Source: Perkinsus olseni
Taxonomy: Eukaryota; Perkinsozoa; Perkinsida; Perkinsidae
DNA: 64,000 nt
Assembly: GCA_013115135.1 (NCBI GenBank)
Contig: JABANP010000125.1
Location: forward strand, 59,648 to 123,647
Direction of reading: 5' to 3'
Each line of letters opens with the position of its first letter. Positions within the stretch are counted from its first letter, which is position 1. Of this stretch, positions 1 to 14,105 are shown piece by piece. Position numbers and translations under genes: made by a program. Under the pieces are notes generated by a model that saw only the letters and a list, made by a program, of their open reading frames with translations, did not search any database and was not told the DNA's origin.

Positions 1-154
1 TGATACACAACGCGTGAGGACCAACCGACCGTACTCTGCAGCCCCAGAAGGGCGAAGTCGAGGGAACCTGCGGGAGGGAGTCCAGGGAAGCCCCCGAGCA
101 ATCCCGAAGAATCCATAGGCGAGCTGGAGGTGCTCGAGACACCAGCAGCAGCCA

Positions 155-911
155 TCAGGTCGGTCGGTAGAAGCTGGGGGCTCGGGATGGCTGTGGCGCC
201 AGCGGCCTGAGGACATAGGGTTGCAACTGCGCCGTTGAGGGCAGAAGATTTACTCTAGCCAGTTCACCAGCCGTGGCAGCCTGTGCGAGGAGGGCAGCCC
301 AGTAGGCCGTGGTAGTGGCCGAGGCACCGTAGGCGGCGGGCATGGTCGGGAAGCCAGTCTGAAGGCATGGATGGTGACGGCGAGGGAGGGACGGCGATGT
401 ACCATAGAGGTGGCAGCCAGGGCGGCCATCTGAGGGTTGCACCACGGATTGGCAGCAAGCATGGCGGCAGCTTGCTCCTGTATGGCGATGTTGCGGATGG
501 TCTCGGCGTGCTCTGCAGCGATCTGAGATTGATCAGCTGCAGGCAACGCGATCGACCGGCCGCTGACCTCCTCGTCAGTCTTCGGTGGTCGCGGTTGCAC
601 TTCTTCAATAGAGTGGGCATAGAAGCAACGGCCGATGGCTCGGTACCTTCCAAAGAGGGCTAGTGGCACCATAGACATCACGACTGACAGTGCTTGTCGT
701 ACGCGCAGTCCTCGCCGTATTTGCACAGCTTAGTCTTTTGCAACCGTTTGTGTCTGTTAACTGCCACCTCTGAGTGAGCTATCGATCGAGGTATGTGGAC
801 CGTGGCCTCCCCCGACGGCGCTGCTGCTGTGGTTGGGGCGTCGGAGGGAGATGCAGGCGGAGGAGAGGCATCAGCCTGGGTGGTGGTGGTAGGCGCGTTC
901 TTGCTTGCCAT
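155..911 (-). CDS. CCCH-type zinc-finger protein
   Basis: The protein starts at the ATG ending at 911. Its first part is Ala/Pro/Thr-rich, then comes a basic stretch and KTKLCKYGEDCAY. A canonical intron read from a GT inside the following codons to an AG near 678 joins this to RAIGRCFYAHSIEEV. Together they give a compact C-x5-C-x7-C-x3-H finger of the RNA-binding CCCH class, with the usual KTKLC lead and FYAHS end. A second intron of about 46 nt (near 367-412) leads to an Ala/Gln-rich tail ending near 155. CCCH fingers of this type bind single-stranded RNA, so a role in mRNA handling is inferred. The exact splice sites were chosen by eye, and the finger spacing differs from the common x8-x5-x3. 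The low-complexity tail is the least certain part. Confidence 0.6.
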
Positions 912-1013
912 GGGCGGGTCGAAGAAGATTTCGAGAGAACTGTGTTGTTATCACTCATGTAGCTGCCTTTGATTGACCCAAACCGAACGACCATACAAGG
1001 CGAGAGAAACAAG

Positions 1014-2217
1014 CTAACCACCAGGGGAGGGCTGCTGGGGGGCCCAGGTCATTAGGAGCACTTCATTCTTGAAGCTATGCACAGGCGGGAGCTCCACAAT
1101 CTCCGCTGAGATCAGCCGGGGAGCCGGTGAGTCCTTAGTGGACGACCTCTCCTGGGCGGCGTTGATACGGTCTTGGTTAATGAAGAGCTTCGCTCGTCGA
1201 CTGATGGAACCACGGCGGTCATCCTCGGCTGTCTGACAGAGCATCTCATAGCGGTCGAGAGGGACATCAAGGAGAGGGGGTCCGAGGGTAGCAGAATCCA
1301 CCCTCAGGGCCGAACCACTGCTTCATCTTGCCAAAGCAGCAAGTACAGGCGATGAGGGTCGTGGGTCTATGGCGGGCGTTGCGTTCACAGAGGTCGATGG
1401 CGACGTCAGAGAGGCCAGCACAGCAATGGAGACCAACAGCTACGTCAAAGCCCAGAGCGGAAACGTCGTACTGGGACAGGTCACACACCGTACCATGGAC
1501 GCGATGGGAGAGGCCTAACTTCTCAGCTCGATACAGGGCTTGCTTGACGGAAATCTCCTTGATGTCGAGTACTGTGACGTCAGAGGTGGGGAATTCATGG
1601 GCGATGGTGAGGGCAAGATCTCCACGACCGCCGCCGAGATCCACAATCTTCACCCGAGGACTTTCCGAGCCTGGGAATCGAACCTGGGACCTCAGCAAGG
1701 AGACCATATGCTCTATCTGGGCTCGCTTCCTCTTGCCATGATTGATGCGTAGAGCTGCACCTTCATAGTCCCCCCGCTTCAAGTGGTAATAAAGACTGAT
1801 GTTCATCATTTCCGGCATGAGGTGCTTCGGCAACCGGCTCCAGTCAATCGGCGCCCGCTCCGACTCTTCCACTCTCCTGACCGACACGCTCGCCGGTAGA
1901 CGATCCTCACAGTACTCGAGGATGCCATCGACCTCAGCATCATGGGCTTCTCTATTGTGCGCTCGCCTTGCTGATCGATTACGTTCATTCACTTCCGCCA
2001 ACATCAGCTCTACTGCATGTGCCAGCTCCTCGCCGTCAAGACTAACCACTTTCATAAGGTCAGCCTTCGGTACTGAACTCCTCACCTCGAGCTGATCTAG
2101 ATCGATCTTGCCCATCTTGTATTTCCTCAACTGGCTCATAACATTCCCTCGATACAGTTTCTTGAATTGGCCATTGAAGCCTCGCCCATCGTCTGTGACG
2201 GCGACGGCCGAAGGCAT
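1014..2217 (-). CDS. SAM-dependent methyltransferase, Methyltransf_32/GSTCD-like, with a frame break
   Basis: From the ATG at 2217 one frame runs for about 300 codons. It holds a glycine-rich SAM motif I (VDLGGGRGDLAL), an acidic strand-2 end (VTVLDIKE), VGLHCCAGLSDVAIDLC and then ACTCCFGKM. The last two blocks are the signature of the Methyltransf_32 group that includes the methyltransferase part of human GSTCD. Just after YPRT the frame reaches a stop. The family C-terminus (LDRYEMLCQTAEDD, then a basic helix and QDRINAA) continues one base over, through to a stop at 1014. The step falls in a run of five C on the coding strand at 1276-1280. A canonical intron can bridge the frames only by deleting the conserved LC..AE stretch. 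The substrate is unknown; RNA or protein methylation is a guess. Confidence 0.72.
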
Positions 2218-2448
2218 ATCGTGAGTAACTGCTCAAGACAGCGTCCGTTACCATCCCCCTCCAGATGATTGTAAACAAGACGCTCGTGAGAGGTGATCAT
2301 AAGAAACTTAGGTGTTGTAGAAATAGCTGTCAATATAGGATGGGGTAGAATGGTGCCGTAACAATATTATGACTACTATTATTACTGAGATAATGGTAAT
2401 GATAGACGGAATGATCCCTGGTGGTGGCGATGATGACGACCACCAGCA

Positions 2449-3697
2449 TCAATAGTACATCGGACTTAGTAGGCGCACGACGTGACTCACACGGTCGCTG
2501 ACAAATACGTCCCCTGTGCCTTCATCAACCGCCATGCCGCTTATTCTTCCCACATTCTCGGCTACTACGAAGGGCTCGCCAAACCGTAGTATAGGGGTAG
2601 AATCGCAGCAGCGTCGGCCTGTGTCGGCAGCATCGACTAGATCTTCGGAATTCTGCAGAGGTTTTATGACACTAGTTCCCTCGTGTCCAGCAGCACTGCA
2701 GCTGCTACCCTCATCACACTCCTCCTCATAAGGACAGCAGACGATACGACCATTATAGGAGTCCCCCACGTAGAGGACCTTCCTCACAGGGTCACTGGCG
2801 ACCGCACCCGGCCCTCGCAGCTGAATCGGTCCTGATGAAGGGCCGAGCACCTCCTGTACTAACCCACCATCATCACAATCATTACGAGGGGTGTAAACGA
2901 GCACCACGGTCGTTGTCAGTGTCAGCCACAGCGACCGAGGAGTCGGCACAGATGCAGATATCCTCCGGCCACCTCAGACCGATATCCTCACAGACCGACG
3001 TGACAGTAAAGGTACTCCGATCAACTCGCAGTAGACGATGATTGCCCGAATCGCAAACCCACAACACGGTTCCTCGATTGGACATCTGTACGGCCCTAGG
3101 CTCAGTGAGATCATGCTCTTCGGAGTCTGGATCGACGCCGGGGCCAACCACAGCGTATGGCTCGACATCCCCAGGATCTAGGAGGCAGACATTATCCTCG
3201 TCCATGAGAGTGCAGAAGACACCACCACCGACAGTATCAGCACACAGCCCTAGGGGTTTGCTCACCGTGGCGTAGACTCTAGTGTCCGTATAGGGCGCCA
3301 GAATGGAAGTAGACAGTATCCGATCATGGACCAGATCGCAGGTAAGAAGACGGCCGCCTTGGATGGCTAGCTTCTGTGGTGACTCCACCAGCCATTCGGG
3401 TATGCAATTTGGATCGGGGGACTTAGTAAAAAGAGGAGGTCCTGTAGCTACCAGCTGGTAGAAAGGCCTAGCAAAAGCCCATGCCTCTACGGCAAGTTGA
3501 TCCACCAGAGGGTCGTCCTCATGCTCCAACAGCACCTGTTTGTGGTCTTCCAACGAAGATGAGGAAGAGCTGCTGCAAGTTGAGGAGAGATCCGTGCAGG
3601 GGGAGGAGGAAAAGCCGGCTGCTATTGCCAGCTTAGCGGCCTTGATGCTGATGACCAGGCGATGACGACGTTCGGAAAGAGGAATTGATATTGTCAA
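2449..3697 (-). CDS. Beta-propeller (NHL-like repeat) protein
   Basis: Two exons are joined by a 49-nt intron at 2859-2907; without it the frame fails. The start is the ATG at 3697. A Ser-rich N-terminal third leads into repeated blade-like units: a call of the type 'EPRAVQMS..GTVLWVCDSGNHRLLRVD', then PEDICICADSSVAVADTDND, then GPGAVASDPVRKVLYVGDSYNGRIV, then ISGMAVDEGTGDVFVSDRVSHVVRL. The pattern hydrophobic-D-x-x-N-x-R-hydrophobic, repeated every 45 to 60 residues, is typical of NHL propellers. NHL propellers bind proteins or RNA; no enzyme motif is visible. No clear signal peptide is seen. About four units are legible, fewer than the usual six, so blades may be degenerate or further exons missed. 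Confidence 0.6.
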
Positions 3698-3989
3698 TAG
3701 TAAATAATATTAAACTACTGTGTTCACGATACACCAACACCACCGGGAGCCATCAACACAACACGAGAAAGGATGATGACTGAATACTCAGAGATGATGA
3801 GAGACACGTACAACTGCGACGAGGGTGGGGTGGTGGCCGCAGCAGCGCACCATAGGGAACAGGAACCATCTTATCATTAGAGATGGACTAACCCCAGGTG
3901 GCCGCAGTGTGTATCAATAAAATTTTGGATAGGACGACGACAACGCTCCGCCGGGAACTATTCAAAAGTCGGATTGCTACGGAAATGAT
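3698..3989. other. Intergenic, no feature seen
   Basis: This is the gap between two minus-strand genes. It must hold the start region of the propeller gene and the 3' end of the MA3 gene. Nothing else is recognisable. Confidence 0.5.
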
Positions 3990-6578
3990 CTACTTGGATT
4001 GATCTTGATCATCATCCTGTTGCTGCTGCTGCTCGGCGGCTTCACCGGCATCATCATCGGCATCAGCAACTTCAGGGGCCGTGCGCTCGAGGATACCACG
4101 CTTGATACAGAGACGGCGGAAAGCGCGCAGCATGTCAACTGAGAATACCATTGACTTTTAAAAGGCCTTCCCCGCGATAGCCAACTTATATCACAATCTA
4201 TCCACTCACTGCATGAATTCATTCACTTTTCAGTTCAACGATTTTTACGGAACTCAGGATGAAGAGAGCGATGGTTGGTAGATAGTTGAGCGATGCAGCC
4301 GCTGATACCGAGGGGACCACTTACCCGCATCGGGAATGTCCAACTTGACGTCGGAAATGTTGCTCATAATGAGCTTGAACCCATTGACTATGTCGTCTTT
4401 GGAGAGCTCTTCTCGTACCAATACACAATGGCACAAGAGATCAACTAACAACAGCAGTAATACTAAGGTAGTTAGCAAGTACATCGCCTACCCGCCATGA
4501 GGCATTGCTCTCCCGTACGCTCCATGGCCATTATTAGAATGTACTTCACGATGATGGCCGCTTGCTCAGACGACATGTCCCATTCTGCTGCTAGTCTACA
4601 AAACTCGTCGCCATCAGCGCTGCAGAAGTACCTAGGGAGCTCCAGCTGAGGGCCAGGAGAGATTCTACCACCAACTTACTCGATAATGGCATTCCTCAAC
4701 TCTTGCTTCCACTTCCTGATACCCTCCTCCTCGAGTGCGGCAAATTCGACTTTATTCTTGTTCGCTAAAATGATGCATAGCAGTCGGCCCAGAACAGAGT
4801 AGTTAATCCCTAGCACATCTACCGAGGTCGTCATCATCAGCACTACATGGGCTGCCGGCGAGGTTGAATCGTCCATGTCTCTCATGGCGTTGACGCCATA
4901 CTCTCTCGCTATCTAACACGCTGATAGCATGCCTCACGCAATTGATACCAACATCGTTTCCTGTACGGAGTCTGAGACAAATCAGTGACGACTATGACGA
5001 GTAGCGCGGTATCGACTACCTAAGGCTGTTCTTTAAGAATGCTGGAGGTAATAACTCCTCCACCACCGCCTGGACGATGAGGCCAGAAAGCATGTCCGGA
5101 GCCCCAGGGCAGTCTAAAGTGAAGTCCTCGAGGGAACCTAAAGGACACGATGACTGGACTGGTGAGAAGAAGATGGCAGAGCTGGACTACCGAGCATCCT
5201 GCCGAAGCCAAGAGAAAGATCATCATCAGTGAGAACTCGCTTGTCTCTAAGATCTGCCAACAGTTGAATGACCTCAGCCCGGGTGCGGACATCACGATCG
5301 AAGGACAGCTGCAGGGCCGATCGCACCTGAAGGCAGCCATGGACTGACAGCGTAGAGGTTATCATCGACTTACGAACTCATGATGCATGCCCGGCTTCTC
5401 CAATGCTAGCAGACTCTGGCCGACTTCCTCAGCGCCCCCTCCACCATGAGAAGCGAAGTAGTCCACTAGAATTGCCTGCAGAGTGATAGTGAAGAAGGAA
5501 GACTGCGCCAAGTGGGTTCATCACTTTAGCATGCTCCTTGAACTTCTTCAACTCGTCAAGTTGCTCGTAGACATCAATGAACTCCGAGGCGTCGGCATCA
5601 CGTATCTTCCCTTGGCAGTGAGAGTGATGGTGGTGTTGGTATTATTACCTTTCTCAGAAGATTCTCCGGCAGCCTAGTAACGAAGTTGTCAGCAACAATA
5701 CCGTCGCACAAAGCACAATCTAAGAACTTCAAGATCTGTTCGGGTGCGTTGGGGACCTGACGACCACCACAGCACTACCCATAGCGCCGGCTGTAGGAGG
5801 GTTTCTCACGTCGATGCTGAGATCCTCCCACACTTCGATGAGCTTCTCGAAGGCTCTCTGATTCTGAGATTGCGTCACGACATGAGCCGAGTAGAGCAGG
5901 GTGAGCAGCGATGACGCTAGCCCTTGGCACGATTCTTCATCTGAGGCATCCAAGGTCGACCCTCGTTACTGCCGAGTTTTATTACGATCCAGGGCAATCT
6001 TAATGGTACGATATACCAATTCATCGTGGTACATAGAACCTGCATGCAGCAGAGTTACACTATCCTGTCTTCAACGTCTGGCTACAGTCGAGGTCTTTGA
6101 TCTCGTCCACAGCCGCTGTTGCATCTTTGCTAGCGAAGTAGTCATGGAGGATACCCGATAACTTCTTTTGGAATTCCGGCAGGGAGAGCCTGCGAGAACG
6201 GTCGTTGTCAAACTAAGCCTCGGCCGTGGTAGTAGTACTTGGCCTCTTCAATATTAACATGCCCTGTGGCGTAGCTAGGCGCCCTCTGACGCACAGTTCG
6301 AAAGGTCGTACCGCATTCGTAGATGTCCAGGTTATACTCGCCATCCAGTATCTCATCATAGTTGGGGTCGTTACTGAACGCCAGCGGCAGTCCTCTTTGT
6401 TGATACCACTCCAAAGCCTACCTGTCCAAGGCAGCAGCTCCCGGGTCCTCTGACAACAGGACCTGACGATGAGTGTGGTACTATCGGCGTGCAGTAAGGA
6501 GATGTGTGGTACCTTCTTGCTCCAGCTGGCTTTATGAGATCCTCCAGCAGTCCTAACAGCCTTAGGGGCAGGAGGCAT
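3990..6578 (-). CDS. PDCD4-like MA3-domain protein
   Basis: Many small exons on the minus strand read as a PDCD4-like protein. The likely start is the ATG at 6578 (MPPAPKAV, then GGSHKASWSK). A DPNYDE acidic patch follows near 6350. The first MA3 unit spans about 6170-5750: FQKKLSGILHDYFASKDA, HDELVYRTIKIALDR, then VVTQSQNQRAFEKL and DLSIDV. A second begins near 5470 (AILVDYFAS, MHHEF) and reaches VLTDDDLSLGFGRML near 5200. A further part near 4430-4330 reads ELSKDDIVNGFKLIMSNISD and LDIPDAGK. The C-terminus is Gln/Asp-rich and stops at 3990. In animals and plants MA3 domains bind the helicase eIF4A and repress or tune cap-dependent translation; that role is inferred. Whether there are two or three MA3 units needs transcript data. 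Confidence 0.72.
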
Positions 6579-6755
6579 CTCACTCACGCTCGAATAATAA
6601 TAAGATGAAAGTTCACAACAATTTGCGAAGTTGCGAAGGTCGCGCCGCTGCTGATTTTGATGAATCTTGCAATCTTGCATTTCCTCAACGCGTATACCGC
6701 GATGGCTAATCGTCATACTCAAAGCTGAAAGACTTTTAGTCATTCGCTAGCTAGC

Positions 6756-7469
6756 TTGAGATCGTCTAGAAAAAGATATCCTCTAAGTTCTATGAACGTT
6801 GCCGCTAGCGAGTCGAGGGAGGATGACGATTTCCTTTTGGATCTAGGACGCTCACTGCTGTCCGCGGTTGTGGTGCCGGTTGACTCCAATGAACGGCCTA
6901 CTACTTTTCTGTCGCCTACTGCCACTTCAACAGCTACAACATTCAAAGACTCGTTGTCTGTTGACACCTCTACCACGTCCCACTCGAGCACATCCTTCCC
7001 GTTACTTGGTGAGCATGTTAAGTCGAGTTATCCCAATGTGGCGCAGTCAGTGTATTCTGGTCGCGCTGGTGGTTGCCCTCTCTCCATGATGGAGTCTCCT
7101 ATGGACCTTTCATTTGATGCCTTAAAGGCAGTGGAAGGAGCTGTGGAGTCGTCCGCTGTTCTGGCCGGTCTGCGTGTTTCACACGACTTGGCGAAGAGAT
7201 CTCCACGGGCTCGGTCGGTTGGTAGGAGCCCGAGTGCTCGAGTGAAGAAGGGTGACAATCCACCACGAGGAGTATGGCGAAACAGAGGCGGTTACATCGC
7301 CGCCATCTACGTTGATCGTGAGAGAGTTTACGCCCCTCTGCGGAAGACCGTACAGGATGCCGTGAGGGATAGAGCTGCATTAGAGCAAGCTCGCCTGGTG
7401 TACACTACCAAAGATTCGCTGAAGCGTTTTGTCAACACGGTTTTGAGAAACGATCGCACTCATGCGTGA
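6756..7469 (+). CDS. Short protein with an AP2/ERF-like DNA-binding segment
   Basis: A single open frame of 237 codons is Ser/Thr-rich over its first two thirds. Near residues 160-210 it carries GVWRNRGGYIAAIYVDRE, then RVYAPLRKT and a helix rich in Ala, Arg and Asp. The order Gly-Val-x-x-Arg, three short strands with aromatic and basic residues, then an amphipathic helix follows the AP2 fold of plant ERF and apicomplexan ApiAP2 factors. Several consensus positions, such as the LG.F turn, are changed. A role as a transcription factor is therefore inference. It is divergent from the MA3 gene next door, so the two may share a promoter region around 6580-6750. The start could be the ATG near 6792 instead. 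Confidence 0.5.
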   Translation: MRSSRKRYPLSSMNVAASESREDDDFLLDLGRSLLSAVVVPVDSNERPTTFLSPTATSTATTFKDSLSVDTSTTSHSSTSFPLLGEHVKSSYPNVAQSVYSGRAGGCPLSMMESPMDLSFDALKAVEGAVESSAVLAGLRVSHDLAKRSPRARSVGRSPSARVKKGDNPPRGVWRNRGGYIAAIYVDRERVYAPLRKTVQDAVRDRAALEQARLVYTTKDSLKRFVNTVLRNDRTHA

Positions 7470-7930
7470 CCGCGTCGATGATCATCATCACTCACTAAAA
7501 CGACGATAAGAAGACCGAGGACAGTTCTTGTGATTGATTTCCTCCCTCTCCCTGCCTTCTTTGGAGTGTCTCCTCTTATTCTTATACAGATTGTTGTTGG
7601 GCTCATCGGATAAGAGCTAGTTGACCATTGCATCGGTCATTTTTGGATCCACAACACTATTGCAACCTGCGACCTATCATCTCATAATCACGTTCTTCTT
7701 GATTCTACTGCTCGAAAAGTTATAACTCTTCTTTACCGGTTGCCGTCGCCAAAGTACCCTCGGTAACCCTTGGCCTTTTGGTGATAGGCAATAAGTAATA
7801 GTAGTGGATTCTTGTACCATTACTTCACCACACATATTTCACATCTTATGTGCCTTGTTGCGTCTAGTTCTAGTTGGGAAGAGTTGGTATGCCGTAGTAC
7901 TGGCTGATGCTCATCAGTTGATTGCGTGCG
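7470..7930. other. Intergenic region upstream of the DUF2009 gene
   Basis: About 460 bases without a convincing coding segment. The region is T-rich and probably holds the 3' UTR of the AP2-like gene and the promoter of the next gene. No motif is recognised. Confidence 0.4.
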
Positions 7931-10767
7931 ATGGAAGTCGATTCACGAGAAGGAGCGAGCCCATCGGCCGCCGAGGGGGATCTCTCCACGTTGGTGTCCA
8001 ACATGAAGCACCGCGACTTGGTAGCTGTTGTGCAGGGGTATGTTCGGAGCTGTGGGGAGAGTGAGAGGTAATGACGAACTATTGCGTTGCTCAAGCGGAA
8101 GACAAGTAGTCGAGCGAGGGAAAGACGGCTGCTGGCGTGGAATAGGTCGGAGGTTCCACCCAATCTTGGCGTATATCAGGTTACAGGTGGCTGAGCTTGC
8201 CGGTATACCTGTTCATGTCCCCAGAGGAGCTGACTTCTGACACCGTGATGCATGCAAGCGCGGAGGAGGAAAGGGAGGCAGAGCTGGACCAATACGCCGG
8301 TACTGGGCTGTCTTCGAGCGATCTTGCATCTCGGAGGTTAGCCTGTCTTAGACAAGGGTGTGGAAGCGTCGGACGAATCGGCGGATGAGGTCGGTGTGAA
8401 TTCGGTGGATGATCAGGCCTCCATGATTGCTCGGGCCAAATGGGTGCCGATAAGGTAGGATCTGGTTGAGTCGCTTGACTTGTGGATGAATCGTTTCAGG
8501 CTGACTTACGATGAGCGGAAACTACTTCGGCTAGTTGAGAGTGCCATGCAGGTGATGCGTTGAAGGAGTGGTATTGGCGATTACCGAATCCCTCAGGTTG
8601 CCGACTACACGGATAAAGTCGATGTCCAGTTCCTCCTCATGTGAGCCCTGCCCGCCAGATGGCCATCCGAGCACGTCAAATGTGTGCGATTCTGAACGGC
8701 CTGGTGGTGGCGGAGGACTACAGCAAAGGGGCAGCTCTAGTGAAGAGTCGGGACTACGCCGCTTACGGCAACTTCTATCGGAAGGCTTTCGAGATCAGTC
8801 GAAGATACAAGCTGCTCAACCCTGAGAGGATGAGGTCAACCTATGGCAAACTCATCTACTTCCTCATGGACACTGTAGGGGATAGAAGACGCTCCTCGAG
8901 TGGTGATCGATCTTCCCTTAGGTCCGTCCGGACACGGTAGGGCTGTTCGAGCACATCGGCGTGATAGAGCCTGTTAAGACTGTGTACTCGACCCTTCAAG
9001 CCAGTCCCCGGGCGTTGAAGATGCTCAATGACCCTCTGCTAGAGGTGATACTCTATACTGAGCTATGGTGGATGACGATGATGGCTGTTTGCATGCGTCA
9101 GGTGGCTACCAGGGAGATTTACAGCGAGGGCAGGTCCAGAGGGGAAGTGCAACGTGACATCAGGGCTGTAATAATTGGGGGTCTCCGTGGCTTTGATATT
9201 GCAGTTATACTGAGAATATTTCGACTTGGTGGATCGGTCACTACGGGTCTCGCTTTTCAGAAGGAGAGCGCTATTAGGAAGCTGTCGCGGAAGTACTGCG
9301 CCAAGGGGACGAGAACGAAGAAGAACAAGGGGCACTTTGGTGGTTACTTCTCCTACATGTTCTCGAGTCGTAATGATGATGATTCAAGTAAGATACTCTC
9401 ACCTAGAATTGAACCCGGGTGGAATGCTGTCGCCCAGGTGATGCCGAGGATAACGCCATGGACGATGAAGAGGCCGGTGGTGCCCAGCTGACTCAGGAGG
9501 ATATCGAGCAGTGTATCTACGCTCTAGGGGACCACAGTAAGGCGACCATCGGCACATTACCAACCACCATGAGGCTCCCTTAGGCACCTATCTGCGGTTC
9601 AATAGGCTGCCTTGCGATAGGATGATACAGTACATGCAGCACTACTTCTCGCCCGATAGGATCGATGTGGATGTGACGGGGAAGTGATACCGTGTTGCCA
9701 TAATCTGTGGGTTCCATTGCTACAGTCAGGTATAACATATCCCTGGCCATCCAGGAGGGCACGGAGGGGTCTAGATTGACTCATTCCCACATTCGCCAGT
9801 ACAATTTTGTTTTGCAAAGTCTCACCCTATGGAGGGAGGTAGTCCTCCTAGCCTCGGATGCCTTGGCGCACTGAGTGAAGTCCTCAGGTCATCAGTGATA
9901 TGTACAGACTGTGGCATCTAGCCGAAGAGGACCTGTTGGATCCTGCCAACCCCTACACCCTGCAACAGACTGGTCAGGGGCTCCATAGAGTTCAGAAGAG
10001 CCCGAAGGTAGTGGTACTATCATCATCACTCTTGCTGTGATCGTAAGCATCAGGTCATGAAAGCCATGCGACAGATCGTAGCAAGGGTCCAACGACAGCT
10101 AGGCGACAGATGGATTGGAAGTGGGTCCTACCACTCCTTCCCCAACTCCCGTATGCTTCGTGTTGACCAGGCACGATCGTCCATCTAGGAGATCACAACG
10201 TCCCCAACGCCCTCATGTTTATTGATAAATACGTTCAGGTAGGCGAGTGGATGAGGAGGAGAGTTAGTGATGGAGTGGTACTGTCGTCGCTCAGGTCCCA
10301 CGCATTCTGGGCCCCTTAGTTCTTTGCTTGGATAAGATAGCTGAGATGAAGGATGCTCCGGGCATGTCCAACTTGGTCAAGAGCTTCGGCGGGGTGAGTC
10401 ACACAGGCTTGAGGCTGGCCAATCGCAATTTCGTGGCGCGCGGTCGCTGAGCAGGTTGAGAATCTCCATCGGATTATCCTCTCCGATTTCTTCCGGCATG
10501 CGTTCGATGGCTCGGGTGGTGACAACTTCTTCGATGCTGGTAATAACAGCAACACCTCTGTTACCCTTCCCTACCACATCTTCACCACTTCAGGAAGCTG
10601 TATTGATGGAAGGCTCACTAGTGCTTGGAACTGGTGCTCCCAGATAGAAGAGAAACCGTAGGGGAGGAGGTTTGCCCGCTGTTGAGAGCATGCTCGTGCG
10701 GCTCAGGTACTTCCCTGTCTTCCTTCTTACTGGATTCACTGGCTTCGACGGCAAGGAGGGATGGTAA
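7931..10767 (+). CDS. DUF2009 (UPF0652) family protein
   Basis: A multi-exon gene starting at the ATG at 7931 (MEVDSREGASP) and ending with TAA at 10765-10767. Recognisable family blocks in order are LTYDERKLLRLVESA, VADYTDKVDV, MCAILNGLVVAEDYSKG, FEISRRYKLLNPERMRSTYG, EPVKTVYSTL, ATREIY, LTHSHIRQYNFVLQSLTLWR, YRLWHLAEEDLLDPANPY, LGDHNVPNALMFIDKY, VPRILGPL, GDNFFDAG, CIDGRLTSAWNWC and FLLTGFTGFDG. Together these cover almost the whole DUF2009 family, which is eukaryotic and of unknown function. Introns are short; for example, the one before CIDGRL is about 40 nt. The large number of exons contrasts with the intronless TenA-ThiD genes nearby. Identity is firm; function cannot be given. Confidence 0.85.
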
Positions 10768-10864
10768 ATACTACTACTGTCCATATGGCCTGTTGAGTTC
10801 ATCGTCAACCATCCTCGGACGTGTTAGTGTTTTGTTTCTCCTCCTCATCCTCTGCCCCACTCCG

Positions 10865-13206
<2,342 letters not shown>

Positions 13207-14105
13207 CCTCCCCTGAGTTCCTAGGCTGAGGTGGCCTCGCCTCCCTCTTTACGATAGTCTCATCAATCTATATGCTTTGTGTTCACCAATTGTCATGTGG
13301 GCTGGTTGGAGTTCTCCTTTCGAAAGGTCTCAATCGTTACCTACCAGCAGAACTCACTCCCTGCTGGGAGAAGCTTCGTCCATCACACTCAGTTAGCCTC
13401 CGAAGCTGCTAGTGTCCGCCGCAGTTCATCACTGACATCGCGACGCGGCATCCAGACTTCCGTCTAGGATTGCACATGTGCACCATTTCGTTGAAGTTCT
13501 TCCCTGTACGAACCTACGTCCATAGCGGAGTCTCTCGTTGATTTTGGTTGCTGCTGGCAGCACCTTGACTCTCTTGCGTGCTGAATTTTCCACTGCACAC
13601 CCGCCCCGCCGCGAGGTGACACAGAGTCCCGCACACCCCGTACGCCATGCCCACTCATGTGGGACACGAGCCAATGAAGAGGGATCACAGAGAGCACAGT
13701 GAAACACAAAAGACGCTAGTGGTGAACTACCGTCGGAGGGGAGTTCCCGCGCTGTTGCCCCTCCCCAGGGTCGTAGGTTGTCCCATTCGCAGTTGAACTG
13801 TAGAATATAGGCTTTCCGAGCTGCCCACCTCATCATCATTGTGCTGATGTTGGTCGCCGTCGGCCTTCCGTCTTCAATGGTGCAGTCACTGCCGTGGGAA
13901 TCGAGGTTGGCCATCAGGGGCTTCGAGTCGGCGACCTCAATCGAAACGAGGGCGCCCAAGAGAAACAGTATCGTTCTTTGCTCGAGCAAGGCTGCTGCCG
14001 AACACCCATGCTGCCGATTGAGCGAATATCTCGAGCTTTGCTGTGCTGAGTTTGCAGGCGGAACGTACAGAGGGTCGCTTTGTGGTCAGTTGTCTGCTCG
14101 CGTCA
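13207..14105. other. Intergenic, upstream of the first TenA-ThiD gene
   Basis: Both strands hold open frames, but none shows a family motif or convincing composition. The last 20 bases before 14106 resemble those before 16809, so the duplication includes part of the leader. Confidence 0.4.

Noticed and set aside
1660..1700. B-box-like GAATCGAACCTGGGAC in the methyltransferase gene
   Set aside because: It lies inside conserved coding sequence and has no D-arm partner.
2850..2910. Apparent frameshift in the propeller gene
   Set aside because: A canonical 49-nt GT-AG intron (2859-2907) restores the frame fully.
13429..13989. 186-codon minus-strand frame upstream of TenA-ThiD
   Set aside because: Composition and lack of any motif suggest a chance frame.
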